From positions 68,956 through 132,955 of the forward strand of contig VTPC01091231.1 of the NCBI GenBank assembly GCA_011009095.1: DNA of 64,000 bases, read 5' to 3'. Of this stretch, positions 45,790 to 58,518 are shown one piece after another. The notes beneath the pieces are model-generated. The model searched no databases. It was given only the letters and a program-made list of their open reading frames with translations, and was not told where the DNA came from. Source of the stretch: Ignelater luminosus. Taxonomy: Eukaryota > Arthropoda > Insecta > Coleoptera > Elateridae. Numbering within the stretch: the first letter of the stretch is position 1; each line of letters begins with the position of its first letter. Both the position numbers and the translations under genes were made by a program.

Positions 45790-48700
45790 TTGAAATTTTT
45801 TAATTAGCTAATTAACTAACTTCTAGGTCAGTCTAACGTTTAAAGCATCACTTCTGATTATAATTTATCAATGCTATGGTTGAATTTGCAAACAGTCTTT
45901 CTGTAATTTCTAGCTTGATAATTAGCTATTTTTCTGCCATAACTGTTAAGAATAAATTGACGGAAATCAAAGTTTAACTAAAGCAATAGAAGAGAGGATC
46001 TTTAATTATAAAATGTAAATCAGTGTTTATTAAATTTGATGAAGATTTGACAAAATGGTTTGCTGCAACTCTTTTTAATTAGCTAATTTGCTTATAATAT
46101 TAGAAGTAAACTAGAATTCAAGTTGTTGTTCAGACCAATGGTATCTTTGGCAACTAGGAGCTAAAATCTATCTTCTGATAGCTAATTAGCTAATTTCTTC
46201 AGAACTACTAAGAGGAAATTAACTTATTGAAGTTTCTTTGAAGAACAGAACTAATAGACATTTGTAATTATAAAATTTGAGCAAATATTAGTCAAGAACT
46301 TTCATACTTTGTCTTTAATTAATTAGCTAATCTTCTTGTAATTATATACACTTTTACGGTAAATTCGCAGCAATTTAAATTGTTTAAATCGACAATATAC
46401 TTTGGCTAATATATTTTTTTAATTTCTCGCTCTATAATTAGCTAATTTTATTAAGACTGTTAAGAGACGTCTTTTAAATGATGGCAATTGAGGAGCTTTC
46501 TAAATTATAATATACCTGGGTAAATATCTGTTAGTATCTTTTGTAGCTTCTCCATAGTTTGTTAGCTAATTCTCTTATAATTGTTTAAAGTAGATTAGGA
46601 GCAATGCAAGTAGTTTTTCAAGTCAAAAATATCTTTGATAGCTAAAGGGGATCACATCTGATAGAGCTTGTCGATGCTTTGAATTTTTTTTCCTAATCGC
46701 TCGCATGGACCATAATTTTTTGTACTTATTCACCTGATAATTACCTAATTTCTTGAGAACTGTTAAGAGGAAATTAACGTAGTTGACGTTTTTTCACTAA
46801 AATGATGACAACAAAGAAGTTAATAAAGATTCCTAATTATCATGTTGAGGAAAATATTTTATCAGTATCTTTTATAACTTCCCTTAACTAATTAGCTAAT
46901 TTCCTTATATCTGTCTACAGTAAGTTACCAAAATCCAAGTAATTTCTCATGCCTTTGGTAACTAAAAGGAATCTTGTCAATTCTTCAGCGAATGATTAGC
47001 TAATTTTCTTAAAACTGTTAATGATGACAATAAATGAGCTTTCTCAATTATAATATATCTGGGCAAATATCTGTTAGTATCTTTTGTAGCTTCTCCTTAG
47101 TTCATTAGCTAATTCTCTTATAATTGTTTAAAGTAGATTAGGAGCAATGCAAGTAGTTTTTCTAGTCAAAAATATCTTTGGCAGCTGAAGGGATTAACAT
47201 CTAATAGAGCTGGTCGATGATTTGGATATTTCTTCTTCCAATTGCTCACTTGATAATTAGTTAATTCCTTGAGATATTTTAAGAGAAAATTATCCTAGCT
47301 GAAGTTTTTTTTCTAGATAATAGCAATAAAAGAACTAATAAAGGTTCCTAATTACAATATTCTGGCAAGTCAGTATCTTTCATAGCTTCTCCTTAATTAA
47401 TTAGCTGTCTCTTATAATTGTTTAGAGTAAACTAGCAGCAATTGAAATAATTTTTCAGAACAAAAATATCTTTGGCGGCTGAGAGGAATTTCCTGTGCTT
47501 TGGCCAATAATTTTTTATAATTGCTCGCCTGATAATTAACTAATTTTTTGAGAACAGTTAAGAGAAAGTTAACGTAGTAAGATTTATTCCTAAAATGGCT
47601 GCAATAAAGAAGCTAATAAAAATTTCTAACTATAATATTGGAACAGATATTTGTCAGCACCTTTCATAGCTTCTCCTTATCTAATTAGCTAATTTGCTTA
47701 TGATTGTTTACAGTAAGTTAGCAGAAATTCGAGTATTTCTTTATGTCAAATATATCTTTGGCAACTAAGAGAAATCTTGCCTAATAAAGCTTGTCAATTC
47801 TTCGGCTAATGATAAGCTAATTTTTCTAAAACTGTTAAGCGACGTTTTTTCTTAACGATGAAAATAAAAGAGCTTTCGAAATGATATCTTTTGTAGCTTC
47901 TCCTTAGTTCAATAGTTAATTATCTTGCAATAGTTTAAGGCAGATTAAGAGCAATGCAAGTAGTTTTTCAGGCCCAAGATATCTTTGGCAGCTAAAGAGA
48001 ATCGCATCTGATAGAGTTTGTCGATCCTTCGGCTAATAATATTTCTAAATTGTCATTTAATAATTAGCTAATTTTCTGAGAACTGCTAAGAGGAAATTAT
48101 GTAATGATAAAAATAAAAGAGCTAATAAGAATTTCTAATTAATTAGCTGATTCTCTTATAACTGCTTAGAGTAAAGTAGAGGCAATTCAAGTAGTTTTTA
48201 AAATTAAGATATCTTTAGCAACTAAAAAGAATTTCATCTGATAAGAGTTTGTCATAGTGATTTGGCTAATAATTTTTTCTAATTGTTGGCCTGATAATTA
48301 GCTGATTTTTCGAGAACTGAGGAGGAAATCAACATAGTTTAAGGTTTTTTTTTCCTAACTACTGGCGATGAAAGAGCTAATAAAGACTTCTAATTATAAT
48401 ATTTGGGCAAATATTTATCAGTGTCTTTCATAGTTTCTCCTTAATTAATTAGCTAATTATCTTATAGGTGTTTACAGTAAATTAGCAAAAATTCAAGTAG
48501 TTTTTCAAGTCAAAGATATCTTTGGCAGCTAAGAGGAATCTCCCCTGATGGAGCTTACTAATAGCTTTTTCTAGTAGCTCGCCTGATAATCAGCTATTTT
48601 TTGAGAATTGTGAATAGGAAATTGACGTAGTTAAAATTTTTTTTTCTGAATAATACCAATAAAAGAGTTAACAATGTCAGTATTTTTCGTTTTTTGAGAG

Positions 48701-49300
48701 GAAATTAAGACAGTTGAAATTTCTTTTTTTTAAATGATTACAATAAAAGAGCTAATAAAGATTATTTTCATTCATTCTCACAGCTTTTCCTTAATTAATT
48801 AGCTAATTTTCGTATAGTTTACACAAATTAATAGCACTCCAAGGAACTTTTCAGGTCAAAGATATTTTGGGAACTAAGAATCTTGCCTGATAGGGTTTGT
48901 GAATAATTTCGCTAGTTTTTCTAATTGCTCACCTGATAATTAGCTAAATTTTTGAGAATTATCAAGAGAAGATTAAGGTAGTTGAAGGTTTTTTTTTCTA
49001 ACTGATAGAGCTAATAAAAATCTTTAATTATAGAATTTGAGGAAACATTTGTCAGTATCTTTCATAACTTCTTAATTAATTAGTTGATTATCTTGTAACT
49101 GTTTATAATAAATTAGCAGCAATTCAAATAGTTTGTCAAGTCAAAGATATATCTTTGACAGCCAATAGCAGTCTCGTTTGATAGAGCTTGCCGGTGCTTT
49201 GGTTAATAATTGTTTTCAATTGCTCACCTTTTTATTGGCTAATTCTTTGAGAACAAGACATTAATGTAATAGTTTTTGGTTCTAAATAATGATAAATTAA
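45790..49300. repeat. Diverged tandem array, about 13 units of ~273 bp, with paired AATTAGCTAATT palindromes
   Basis: Two boxes alternate. Box A (CTCCTTAATTAATTAGCTAA, then a CTTATAATTGTTTACAGTAA-like stretch) starts near 45801, 46076, 46316, 46561, 46886, 47101, 47393, 47681, 47909, 48138, 48441, 48791 and 49073. Box B (CCTGATAATTAGCTAATTTT, then GAGAACTGTTAAGAGGAAAT) starts near 45917, 46177, 46431, 46736, 46991, 47251, 47531, 47811, 48060, 48292, 48587, 48934 and 49231. The spacing of A averages about 273 bp (215-350). At least nine palindromes AATTAGCTAATT are perfect. Between boxes lie conserved words such as AAGATATCTTTGGCAGCTAA. A stretch of about 180 bp at 46480-46660 recurs almost unchanged 544 bp on, so some units were amplified as dimers. 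No ORF of 60 codons or more occurs in the array. Confidence 0.9.
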
Positions 49301-51308
49301 TGACAATAGTAATGATACTACAGCAGCTGATAGGAATATTTACTTTTACAGTTTTAAGTTTATTTGTTTGCAGTGGAAGATTTCTTTTTTCCATTCATCT
49401 TGCGTTACTGTAATTATTGATTGAACTGACTCCATGAAACGTTAAAAACCAGTTGTTGACTAATCAACAATACTATAAACAGTAACGTTCAATTTATTCA
49501 AATATTCTTCATGTATTACACTACATAGAACTTACAAGGAAGAGAGGTCATTTTAAAAGAAAAACGATCATTTGCATGCGGCAACTTTCTAAATGAAGAA
49601 AATTTTCAGAATCAAATCTCACTATCAGAATTCACCTTATGCTATAAATTCTAGCGCTATTTATGTGCAAAGTGCAGCATTAAAGATATTTTGCATGCAA
49701 GCAGTTCATGTGTCACATCCTTTGAAAACGCCCAGGTGAATATTAAAGTGGAGTTTGCATATTATTAGTGCGTCTTTCCTGTTTCGGTTTTCTATATATG
49801 TATGTATATGTGTGCGGCACAATATTATGTATCTATTATAATACACATAAACATGCAATGTGCGTGTTGTATTGTTATGTTGCATAATATCTAAGAATAG
49901 CTTTTGATATTCGTGCGTATTGTAAATATTTAATGAACAACACCTCGATTAGGTGATTTATTTATTTAAATTCGATTCTACCGGCAAAACATAACAGATT
50001 TTATTAATTCAATTCTTTCATTCATGAGTGCCCAATTAAAAGAGTAACTGTCAAGTTTCTTTTCTTTAGTTGCTTTCTGTTACAAATTTCTAGCGTTTAG
50101 TCTAATTTAGTAATGTTGTACCTGATTAATACATTTAAGGCAATTTTGTACATACTACCAGTTTCTGAGTAAAAATAAAGATGTTAAAGAAAAGTTGTTT
50201 TTGTTTAATGGCGTTTATTTATCCATTAATTATACTGGTAATTAATAATAAGAAAAGCTAATAATTAGACTGTCATGATTCGATTAAATGCTTCAGTAAT
50301 ATTTTAATAGTCATGGTAATTATAAGTAGTCAATTTTGAAAATTACCAAGAGGGAATCCGCAACGTCAAGCTCTCTGTATGTGCGTTGCATATTAATCAT
50401 TACAGAAGTAATTATTATAAAATCTCTTTTAGTTCAAAACATTTGATTTTACATCGTTTAATTAATTTCTGAAACTCTTATTAAAATGATGACTGATGAG
50501 TATCTCATTAACTAGCTCATAGCAAAAAGAAGTATCAACACAGCTGAAGAATCAACGTTAACTGTCCCTAACTTGCCCTAACTGTATTATTATTCGTTTT
50601 CTTCTTCTTTGAGTCTCGTGCTATTTGCAAAGCATTCAAGATTGATGGTAGACAGTGAACCACCAAAATAATTCAGAAACATTTCTGTTATCTAGTTTTT
50701 CAAGAAATCTACAAGATATTACCGTAAAAGATCTAGAAACTAAGAATGAATCTGAAATGAACAACAAAGAAATACGAATTTTTATTTGTGGGAGATAATA
50801 TACGGATCTTTGTTCTTTATTTACGAAACAAAGAAATAATTAAACAAAAGTGCGAATTTTGAAATTCATAAATAATTTCTGAAATTGCTTGCAACTCATT
50901 TGAAAAGTTTTGTTCTATATGACAGTATCAGACAAAAGATTTGTACGAAGTTTCCACCAAAACCATCTGACTTCTGAATTTGTTTTGCTTTAGTTTCTTT
51001 GACCGAAGTTTCAAGGTAGCAGTTTTGAAGGAGGTGTCGAAAAAAATGGTTGTGTGAATGGCAGAAAGTTTATTTCATAGACATGGATCAAGGGCTTTGT
51101 CAAGATTCCACGTATGGGCAAGAATACAAACAATGTGAATAAATGAAAAAAGCATTAGAAGAAAAAGGTGGAAGGAAAGAGCACAATAATCTCTAAAAAG
51201 GGAATTTAACATTTAAACAGAGATTTGTAAAAAACTAGACGAAATGCAACCAGTCGCGAATCGGTACGATCTTCATATAAACATAAAAGCCTTCGATAAG
51301 ATCTAGCA

Positions 51309-51682
51309 TTAGAAAACTTTCCACGAAATGCTGGAAACACATAAGGATGTTTTTCTTCTTGCTTGCGCTTCAAGTTTAATGACTCTAGATGCATTGTCAA
51401 AAAATAGTTGCGAGAGTGCACAAGAATTTCTTTTATTCTTATTACATAATGTTTCCACTACAGCTGAGCCTAGGTTCAAAAGGTCCCTTTCGGACTCCGA
51501 AACAAGCACACGAGGGATGTTTCTCTTTTTCCATTCTCCAATCAGACAAAATGCTGATTCAAATGACTCCAACAAAAGGATCTCGGAGAAGAAATTTCTT
51601 TTCCTATCTGAAGATCATTTGGATTTTGTTTGAGTCTCAAAATCATTACTCACTAAGCCTTAAGAAAGAACTTATGTTCTAA
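51309..51682. other. Unrecognised open region on both strands
   Basis: Open frames of 88-101 codons occur on both strands, GC-richer than the surroundings. The minus-strand one (51575-51309) contains EWKKRNIPRVLV and LFFDNASRVIKLEAQA, which looks protein-like. I recognise no family. It could be a relic of a transposon gene. Confidence 0.25.
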
Positions 51683-52718
51683 CCGATACAAATCAAAACA
51701 CCTCTGTGTAGGCTATAGGATGGATGCCTTCTTCTCTTAATCCACGCAAATAAGTACTCCTTTAGTTTTTTCCAAAGAATCCAGACGGTAGATTCTTTGT
51801 TTAAGTGATAACGAAATCAAATGTTCTTCTAAATTTATTAAGACTGAACAAGACATTTTCTTTCATCCAACTGTACAAAATATCAAAAAATGCCCCTTCT
51901 GTCTTTATAAGCTTAAAAGGACGTTGGCTTTCCCTAACCAGCACAATACGTAAATAAATTAATGTTACCAGGCCCATTTGAATGAGATGAAAGCAAAATC
52001 GTAGCAAGTGCTTGCATATTAACATCTCCAGGAAACCTTCCTGGACTAGAATGGTAGCATCCAAGTATTAATGTGCCAATTTGATGAAAGAATTCTATAA
52101 TTTATTGTCGAATGATCAAAAAAGTTTGGTAACGATAGTGTGCTGTCTTATAGTATCATGTGCCAAGATTCATTATGGTAGTAATTCTTGGGTTCAAAAT
52201 GCCGAAACTGATTCAAACTGGCTTGCATCTAAATAACGTTTGAACACTAAACCAGCTAACTCCGTTTCCAAATTTCTTCTTGGAAAAAATCAATTAAGAT
52301 TAGCATTCCGTTGCTTCATGGTGTTTCCCTTTCGGTACCAATAAATGAACGTCATCTATCTTATCTTTCAAAGAACTAAATTTTTCTTGTTGCACATAGG
52401 CCCTTGCATCATGATACAAGTGGTCGAAGTTTGAATGCGGCTTGAAACCCTACCCGAAAAACCCAACTGATCGGAAGAAAATGATTAGCCTAAAAGGAAC
52501 GGACTCACAACATTCCACAGACTCAAAAACTTTAATCAGCTTGAATCATCCAGAAATCGATACATGTCTAAGAAGCCCAAGATATTCCAAAACTTGCTCT
52601 ATATCTGAATTTTGAACCAGGGCTCAAAGCATGTTGCCACTTAAGCATTGTATCTCCTCTATTGCAGGCATGCGGGGTCTTCCTCGAGCTCCAAACCAGA
52701 CGAATTCCGAAATAAACA

Positions 52719-52922
52719 TTGAGGGTTACTTGTAAAGTATCTTTCGAAACATCCTATAAACGATTAATTGTAAAGAGGCTACAAAGAGCAGCGGACGAAC
52801 TTGAAGTGAGTTTGTCCTATCTCTTGGAGAAGAGATGGTACAAACCAAAGCCAAGTCTCAGAAAGTTTCCAATCCATGTTTTATTTAATAGAAAAGGATG
52901 GCCCGATCAGCCGCAAAACTAA
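52719..52922 (+). other. Unrecognised small ORF, 67 codons
   Basis: It has a Lys/Arg-rich composition (KRLIVKRLQRAADELEVS). Upstream (52655-52700) is a GC-richer stretch. No domain is recognised, and it may be chance or an old transposase fragment. Confidence 0.2.
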
Positions 52923-54109
52923 TTTTAATAGCTCTCGCTGCTGATTATCTACTAAACCCATGTAAATGATTTCAATTCTGTTTGCCGTTTTGTTCTTGTA
53001 GATCTTCCAAAAGGTTCTTCTGCCAAATTCACTGTATTTTATATCTTTTAGTATCTAAGGACTTCTTGCACAAGTTTGCAGCAAAGCTAGTGTGAGAGTA
53101 TTAGTTTGTCTTCTTCAAAGATGATTAAGTTTATTTTCTTTAAAATACCTTAATTGGATTTATCTGGAAATAACGCGTTTGACCAAGATTTTTATGCCCA
53201 AGGAATTAATTAACGAAAAATGCCATTTCTAAAGCAAGAAACTTTTGGAAGATTAATTGTGCCCTAGCCTTGAAATGTCAATTCTGAAGAAACTATTGCA
53301 TGAACTCGACAAGCCCAAGGCGTTTTGTACAACGTTTGAGGCTCGAGCTACCTTTGCTATTTCTTCTTAAACTCTAGGAGTGTCACAGCGAACTGTAACA
53401 CGCATGGATATACCCTCTTTGCCTGCAACTACTTCCCAAATCTTTAAAACTGATAGCTATTCTGATAGTCTACAAGCCCAAAAGAACTCAGTGGACTCTT
53501 CAGCTTACAGACCTCCATTCTCCTAAACGTTCTTGAAAGGATTTCCAAAATTACCTTGATTATCAGTCAACGATATGACATTCACTTCCTTAAACCTTGT
53601 CTTTTGACTTATAAAGTTTCTTGTAGCATTTTAGAAGAAACCTCAGTGTCAAACAATGCAGTTTGATGCACAATAACAAAAAAAACAACACACAAATGCA
53701 CAATAAATTGTTGTTACTTTGGTTGTGATGAAGATCGAAAGACTAAAACTACAGTTCCCTTTCTTTTATACATGGTCAAAAATTGACCCATTTGTTAAGC
53801 AAAGTAAGTTTATTTCAAGATCCTTTTCCTGTCATTAACATTTGTTTTCAAGAAATGCAAGAACAGCTAGCTCAAACAAACGATTTAAATATTCATTAGT
53901 TTATTCTTAGACAATAATTCATAGAATAGAATAGAAATAGAATCATACAAATCAAATTAAAATGACTTGGACTACTTCTCAAATGTTTTTACTGATTACT
54001 TTAATGTTACAGAAACACAAACAGAAACAAAAAAAGTGTTTCCTCTTATACGCAACTGCGTGTCTGCTTAAAATACGTTTCCGTTTTAAACTGATACTAT
54101 CAAGATTGC

Positions 54110-54310
54110 ACGAATGTTGGCCACCCCGAAGATAGACAAACACCAGACCAAGCACCGGGCAATACCAGATCCCAATAGGCTGTGAAAGAACTCATTGTGA
54201 AGTTAACACAACGCAGACAGCCAACATCAGCAAACGCACGCAGATGGACCATAATAAAAACCCCAAAAGGGAAAGTGGCGGAAATTCAACCCGGCAACAA
54301 TCTTACTTTG
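54110..54310. other. GC-rich patch of unknown nature
   Basis: About 200 bp of near-balanced base composition between AT-rich flanks. The minus strand has an open frame of about 50 codons starting MVHLRAFADVGCLRC (near 54254). It lies about 700 bp downstream of the candidate minus-strand start exon at 54970-55002, but I see no clean splice acceptor joining them. It may be regulatory or an exon of the same unseen gene. Confidence 0.3.
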
Positions 54311-54969
54311 CACGTGTTAGCGTGTGAGAAATAACCTCTAACCTAAAAACGACTCTCTCTTTTCTTTAATCGTTCCTTGATGGCTGACATTTTTTAAAAT
54401 GCGGTTCGAGTGGTTTCTATAAAACAATGAATTTATGTGAAGAGGTTTTGGCGTAACGTAAATAATATTAGTTAACGACACATGTTTGTTGCATTAAACT
54501 CAACGTTTTATGCCGTTCGAGATAATTTTATTTTTGTTTAACAATGAGGTTTTGTTGCAAATCAATTATAGTGTCTAATAATTGTAACGAGAACAATTGA
54601 TTTAATGTACACGTTTAAAATAGAATTTTATGTGGGCACGAGAAACTAATAAATGTATGTATACACGAGGGAAGATTAACAATTTCTTGGAGATACTTAA
54701 GCGTCTGTCTGATTTTATTGCTTTATTAGATTTAAGATGGTCATCACGTAAAGAAACCACAAATTGCTTCAGACACATAAATCTTGTTTACCTAATGCGA
54801 AAGTATTGTTTTCAACATTTGTTTTTTAAATTGATTTTTATCGTATGCAACCAGCTTTCGAATAGTAACTCTTTCATATCACTGATCTCAAGTTTAATTT
54901 CATTTGACAGAAACGTTTCTTACTGAATAATCATAGCCATGCAAAACGAATAAAATTGAGATGACTTAC

Positions 54970-55002
54970 CATTGCCGACATCCCAGTGCTCCCTGGTTCC
55001 AT
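54970..55002 (-). CDS. Candidate first coding exon, 11 codons
   Basis: On the minus strand, TTGGGAA-ATG starts a reading M-E-P-G-S-T-G-M-S-A-M that is followed at once by GTAAGT (54964-54969), a consensus donor in phase 0. The exon is GC-richer than the surroundings. No downstream exon is identified to the left, so product and reality are unproven. A chance ATG with a donor cannot be excluded. Confidence 0.35.
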
Positions 55003-55800
55003 TTCCCAAATAACTGCAAATAATCGAAGCACAACACTTACACAAAGTTCTAAAACGCACTAAATTAGAATAATTATTTCGATTAAAGTACGATATGTAT
55101 CATTTCCGAATCCCGACTCACAACTGAAGGTGTTAAAGAAAAATTTATTTGTTCCTGTTATTAAGCCGCACACGTGTTAACCAAATACTTCCATGTCTGC
55201 TTTTATTTGTTTCTTATCTGCTTAACTGACCAGATTTTCTGAATTCCATTTTTATCAAAAACGAATTGAAATTTCTCTTCATATACAGAGTGAATATAAA
55301 TATTCTTTCATTCTCTTTTTCTATTCTTTATTTACAAACTGATTTAAATAAATTTAGTATTTCATTGTCAGCAATAAAAACTAACTCAATTACAATTTAT
55401 TAGCTCTTCTCTATTCTATAATTTTTAATAACTCTTTTAAATTCTAACATACTGTTAAAATATCATAATAAGAGCTGTCAACGACATTTAAAAATCAAAT
55501 CTCCAGGAGAACCATCAACAGAACCAATAAGGGTAACGTATAATCACCTAATCAGACCGAAGAAATAAAAAACCTAATAATAATAGTGATAACTCAATTC
55601 GTTTTCCTAATAAGGTTTCCAGTAAACACAAATCCAAAAGATTCTGAATAAAAGCAAACAACTAATAGTATCTCTTTCTCTTAGAAACAAACTAGAACAC
55701 ACCAAGGCTACAAACGCAAACGAGAAGGACAGACTCAGTAACATGAAAATAAATAGATTAGCAAAAAATACACATGAAGAAAAGATCTTCAGAATACCGT
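55003..55800. other. AT-rich interval
   Basis: If the candidate exon is real, the first few hundred bases would include its 5' UTR and promoter on the minus strand. Otherwise nothing is recognised. Confidence 0.35.
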
Positions 55801-56375
55801 TTACCTGAAAACTGGAAGACCAGTCTTCTTCTTCTTTCTCTTCAGCTTTTCCCTATCGGTTAGGGGTCGCTGTTCCTCACTCTCCTTTTCCATTCCCTCC
55901 TCGGATGTTAACTCCTTCTTCCTCAGGTCTTCCGCGACACAATCTTTCCATTTCCTTCTGAGTCTTCCCCTAGGTCGCTGCAGGTCCACCACTTCCCTCT
56001 AGACATGCCCCTTTTCCATTCTCAGCACGTGCCCATACCACTATAATCTTCGTTCTTGAATTTTCTTGCATGCTTCAACTACCCTGCCTGCTCTCTAAAC
56101 CACTCGTTCTTTACCCTCTCCCTCCTTGTCTTCCCTATAATTCATCACAACATCCTCATATTCACTACGTCCAACTTCTTTTCTTGAACCTTCTTCACGG
56201 GCCATGTATCGCTGCCATAGATTAGGGCTGGTCTCAGCACTGATTTAAAAATCCTTCCCTTCGTACTACTTCTGATCCGTATATCGCACTTCACCGCGGT
56301 GATCTTTTTCCACTTCATTCATCCTACTTGAGTCCTGTAATTTATCTCCTTTTTAAGGTCTCCGCGCGAGTTAGA
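55801..56375 (-). pseudogene. RTE-like LINE, reverse-transcriptase C-terminal relic
   Basis: The minus-strand reading includes KGRIFKSVLRPALIYGSDTW (near 56265-56205), KKVQEKKLDVVNMRML (near 56200-56150), the WYGHVLRM block (near 56030) and VVDLQRPRGRLRRKWKDCVA (near 55990-55935). This is the canonical order after the palm domain of RTE-type LINEs. Stops and frameshifts interrupt it. The Lys-rich end at 55801-55860 is the element's C-terminus. Confidence 0.8.
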
Positions 56376-56575
56376 TTCAAATCATAATCTCGTCAAGCAA
56401 GAAACTTCTCTAAAATGCCGAATTGCCATAGTTTGGCTACCCTTCCATGATCATTTACAAAATAATTACGGAACGATTCCCATTGTTTTTAAGCTGTGAG
56501 CCAGCTCGCCACCGTATAAACGAATTTTTGTTTTTTGCCTCCAACCCTCAAGTCATTCAAGATGGTCGTGAACTC
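56376..56575. other. Spacer between two LINE relics
   Basis: Nothing recognisable. It may be decayed 5' sequence of either flanking relic. Confidence 0.35.
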
Positions 56576-57480
56576 ATATACACCTAAAATCAAACACGAC
56601 GGTATGCACCCAGACAACCGACGTGAATTGAATCTCCTATACAACAAAATGCTATTTGCCAATTTTCACAAAAAATCCACCTGGTAAGCCAGATTAGAGT
56701 CGTTAATCCACAAGATAACTTCTTGTGGAGGATGTCGAAATGCCTCCAAAACAAGAAATCACAAATTTTTTGTCAACGAGGAGAAGGCCGAGACATTTGT
56801 GGACAACCTAAAGTGTCAACGTAGTCTAAATTAGTAAGTAGACTCTGTCGGAAGAATAAATCGTGAAGTGCGAATAGAAATTCAATTTGCAGACGAAGAC
56901 GAACCCTTCCAGTCATTATCCCAAAAAGAAATTCAATAGCTTATTTGAAGGCCAAAACCAGAACAGAACAAAGCTAATGCCACATAGGCCTGCCACAAGA
57001 CCGCCGAAAAGGTAATTTCATCAAAAGCTCAACAAGAAGTGGAGGATCAAATTGTCTTTTTAAACAAATACTTTCGCTTTGAATAAGGGCATTTCACGAC
57101 CCACCAAATTTTACGAATATTCTACAAATACTACAAGTGCACCGCAACCCGCCTTGCAAAAAAAGATTAAATTCAACCAACAAACTTCTTATTTATTTAC
57201 AAAGCAATAATCCACCTACACCTGCGTAAACGCAACAAAAATCTACATCAAGAGATTTCAAAGAATGCAAAGCAAGACACCATCTTTCAACTTTCCCTCG
57301 TTCATTTGTAATGTCGGATCTACACCGGAACATCAACATTTCCACCGTTCGAAATTTTATTAGTTCTACCACCGAAAAGCTATATGAGAACACACTGCCT
57401 TCTTCAATTTTCCTGGTAAACCACCGGGGAGATTACGATATTAGTCTTGGCTAATTCGCGCTATAAACGACCGAAATCAG
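56576..57480 (+). pseudogene. Jockey-like LINE relic (linker and RT end, middle deleted)
   Basis: On the plus strand, 56700-56800 reads NPQDNFLWRMSKCLQNKKSQ, then EEKAETFVDNL. This is the linker before the reverse transcriptase in Jockey-type elements, and QKEIQ follows near 56925. The palm domain is missing. From about 57220 the reading resumes near the C-terminus (IYIKRFQRMQSKT, then, after a frame change, STVRNFISSTTEKLYENT near 57335-57390). The order and the 0.9 kb span show an internal deletion of most of the polymerase. Confidence 0.75.
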
Positions 57481-58469
57481 CAGTGGGCAACATCAGAGTT
57501 GACTCAGCCAGCAGTTACAGTCAACCAGATTTCCAGCACCAAAACCCAGCACCAGCGCCTTTTCAGGAATCATGAAGATTTATTAAATCATCGCCTGTTT
57601 AACTCAAACCTCTCTTTGTTTCATTTCACACCTACAAACAGTAAAAAGAAATCCAAAAGAGCAATAAACAAAAAGGTCAAACAACTGGAAGATAAATAGG
57701 AAAATCCAACAAACAATAATTAAGATTCTTTTGGGGTTACACAAAACAATTAAAATAGTGCAGTCTTCAAACAAAGAAACAACAACAAAACAGCAAGTAA
57801 GCAAATCTTCTGAGGTCCCTTTGGCCGAAATTGGTGATGATATAGTGGTCTTTACAACGTAAACAGCGTTCCCATGTTCGCTTCAACTGGCAGCGGAACA
57901 AGAAGATGAAGAGGTAAAGGTGGTGTTGGCGCCCTAGGCAATAATGAAGTGGTAAGAGCGTATAGTGACGGAGGTTACTAGTGGAAGAAGTACGCTTTAA
58001 GTTATCTTCGGTGGTCTTGATTGCCGACACAGATGGTGGTTGTCAGTAAAGGAAGCGGTTGGTGTGTCAGTATTAATTTGAAATTGTAAGATGATGGTGC
58101 CATTCTATAGTTGGATGCCAATTTTTGACCAAATGTAACATTCCATGTGATTGAAAGAGAGGCGTTGACGAAATGTGCCCACGTATAGTCTTGTACGCTT
58201 ATGGTGCCAGATGTTTACGAAGAAGGAAAAGCTGCCGGTAGAAACAAACGGTGGTAGTAGCAAGGTAGAAACTTTGGGTACAGTTCGGTAAGCAGACACT
58301 CAGGAGAGCAAGGATCATACACTCGTGCCGATAATCGTGCCTGTTCCTCAAGGTAATGACATACGCGACTGCAGCGAAACAGGAACTGCTGGACCCAAGA
58401 GTCTACGCCCCCTTAAACGTGGGGTGAACCCGTAAGATAACGTACTAGGGTAACCAGCGTAACAGCGAG

Positions 58470-58470
<1 letters not shown>
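57481..58470. other. LINE 3' flank and unassigned GC-richer DNA
   Basis: 57499-57699 holds a Lys-rich open frame (KKKSKRAINKKVKQLEDK) that may be the 3' end of the LINE relic. From 57800 to 58470 the base composition is more balanced. The frames there show no domain I recognise. This could be a different decayed repeat. Confidence 0.35.

Positions 58471-58471
<1 letters not shown>

Positions 58472-58518
<47 letters not shown>

Larger units (their letters stand above)
49301..54100. other. Unassigned AT-rich interval
   Basis: It contains a TA/TG-rich stretch at 49790-49820 and scattered small ORFs. At 52440-52600 there are a few GC-rich-family-like words (GAAAAACCCAACTGATCGGA). No gene is supported. 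The overlapping frames at 51309-51682 are listed separately. Confidence 0.35.

Noticed and set aside
45790-49300. CRISPR-like array
   Set aside because: Repeats are diverged, spacers are homologous to each other, the unit is about 273 bp, and the DNA is eukaryotic.
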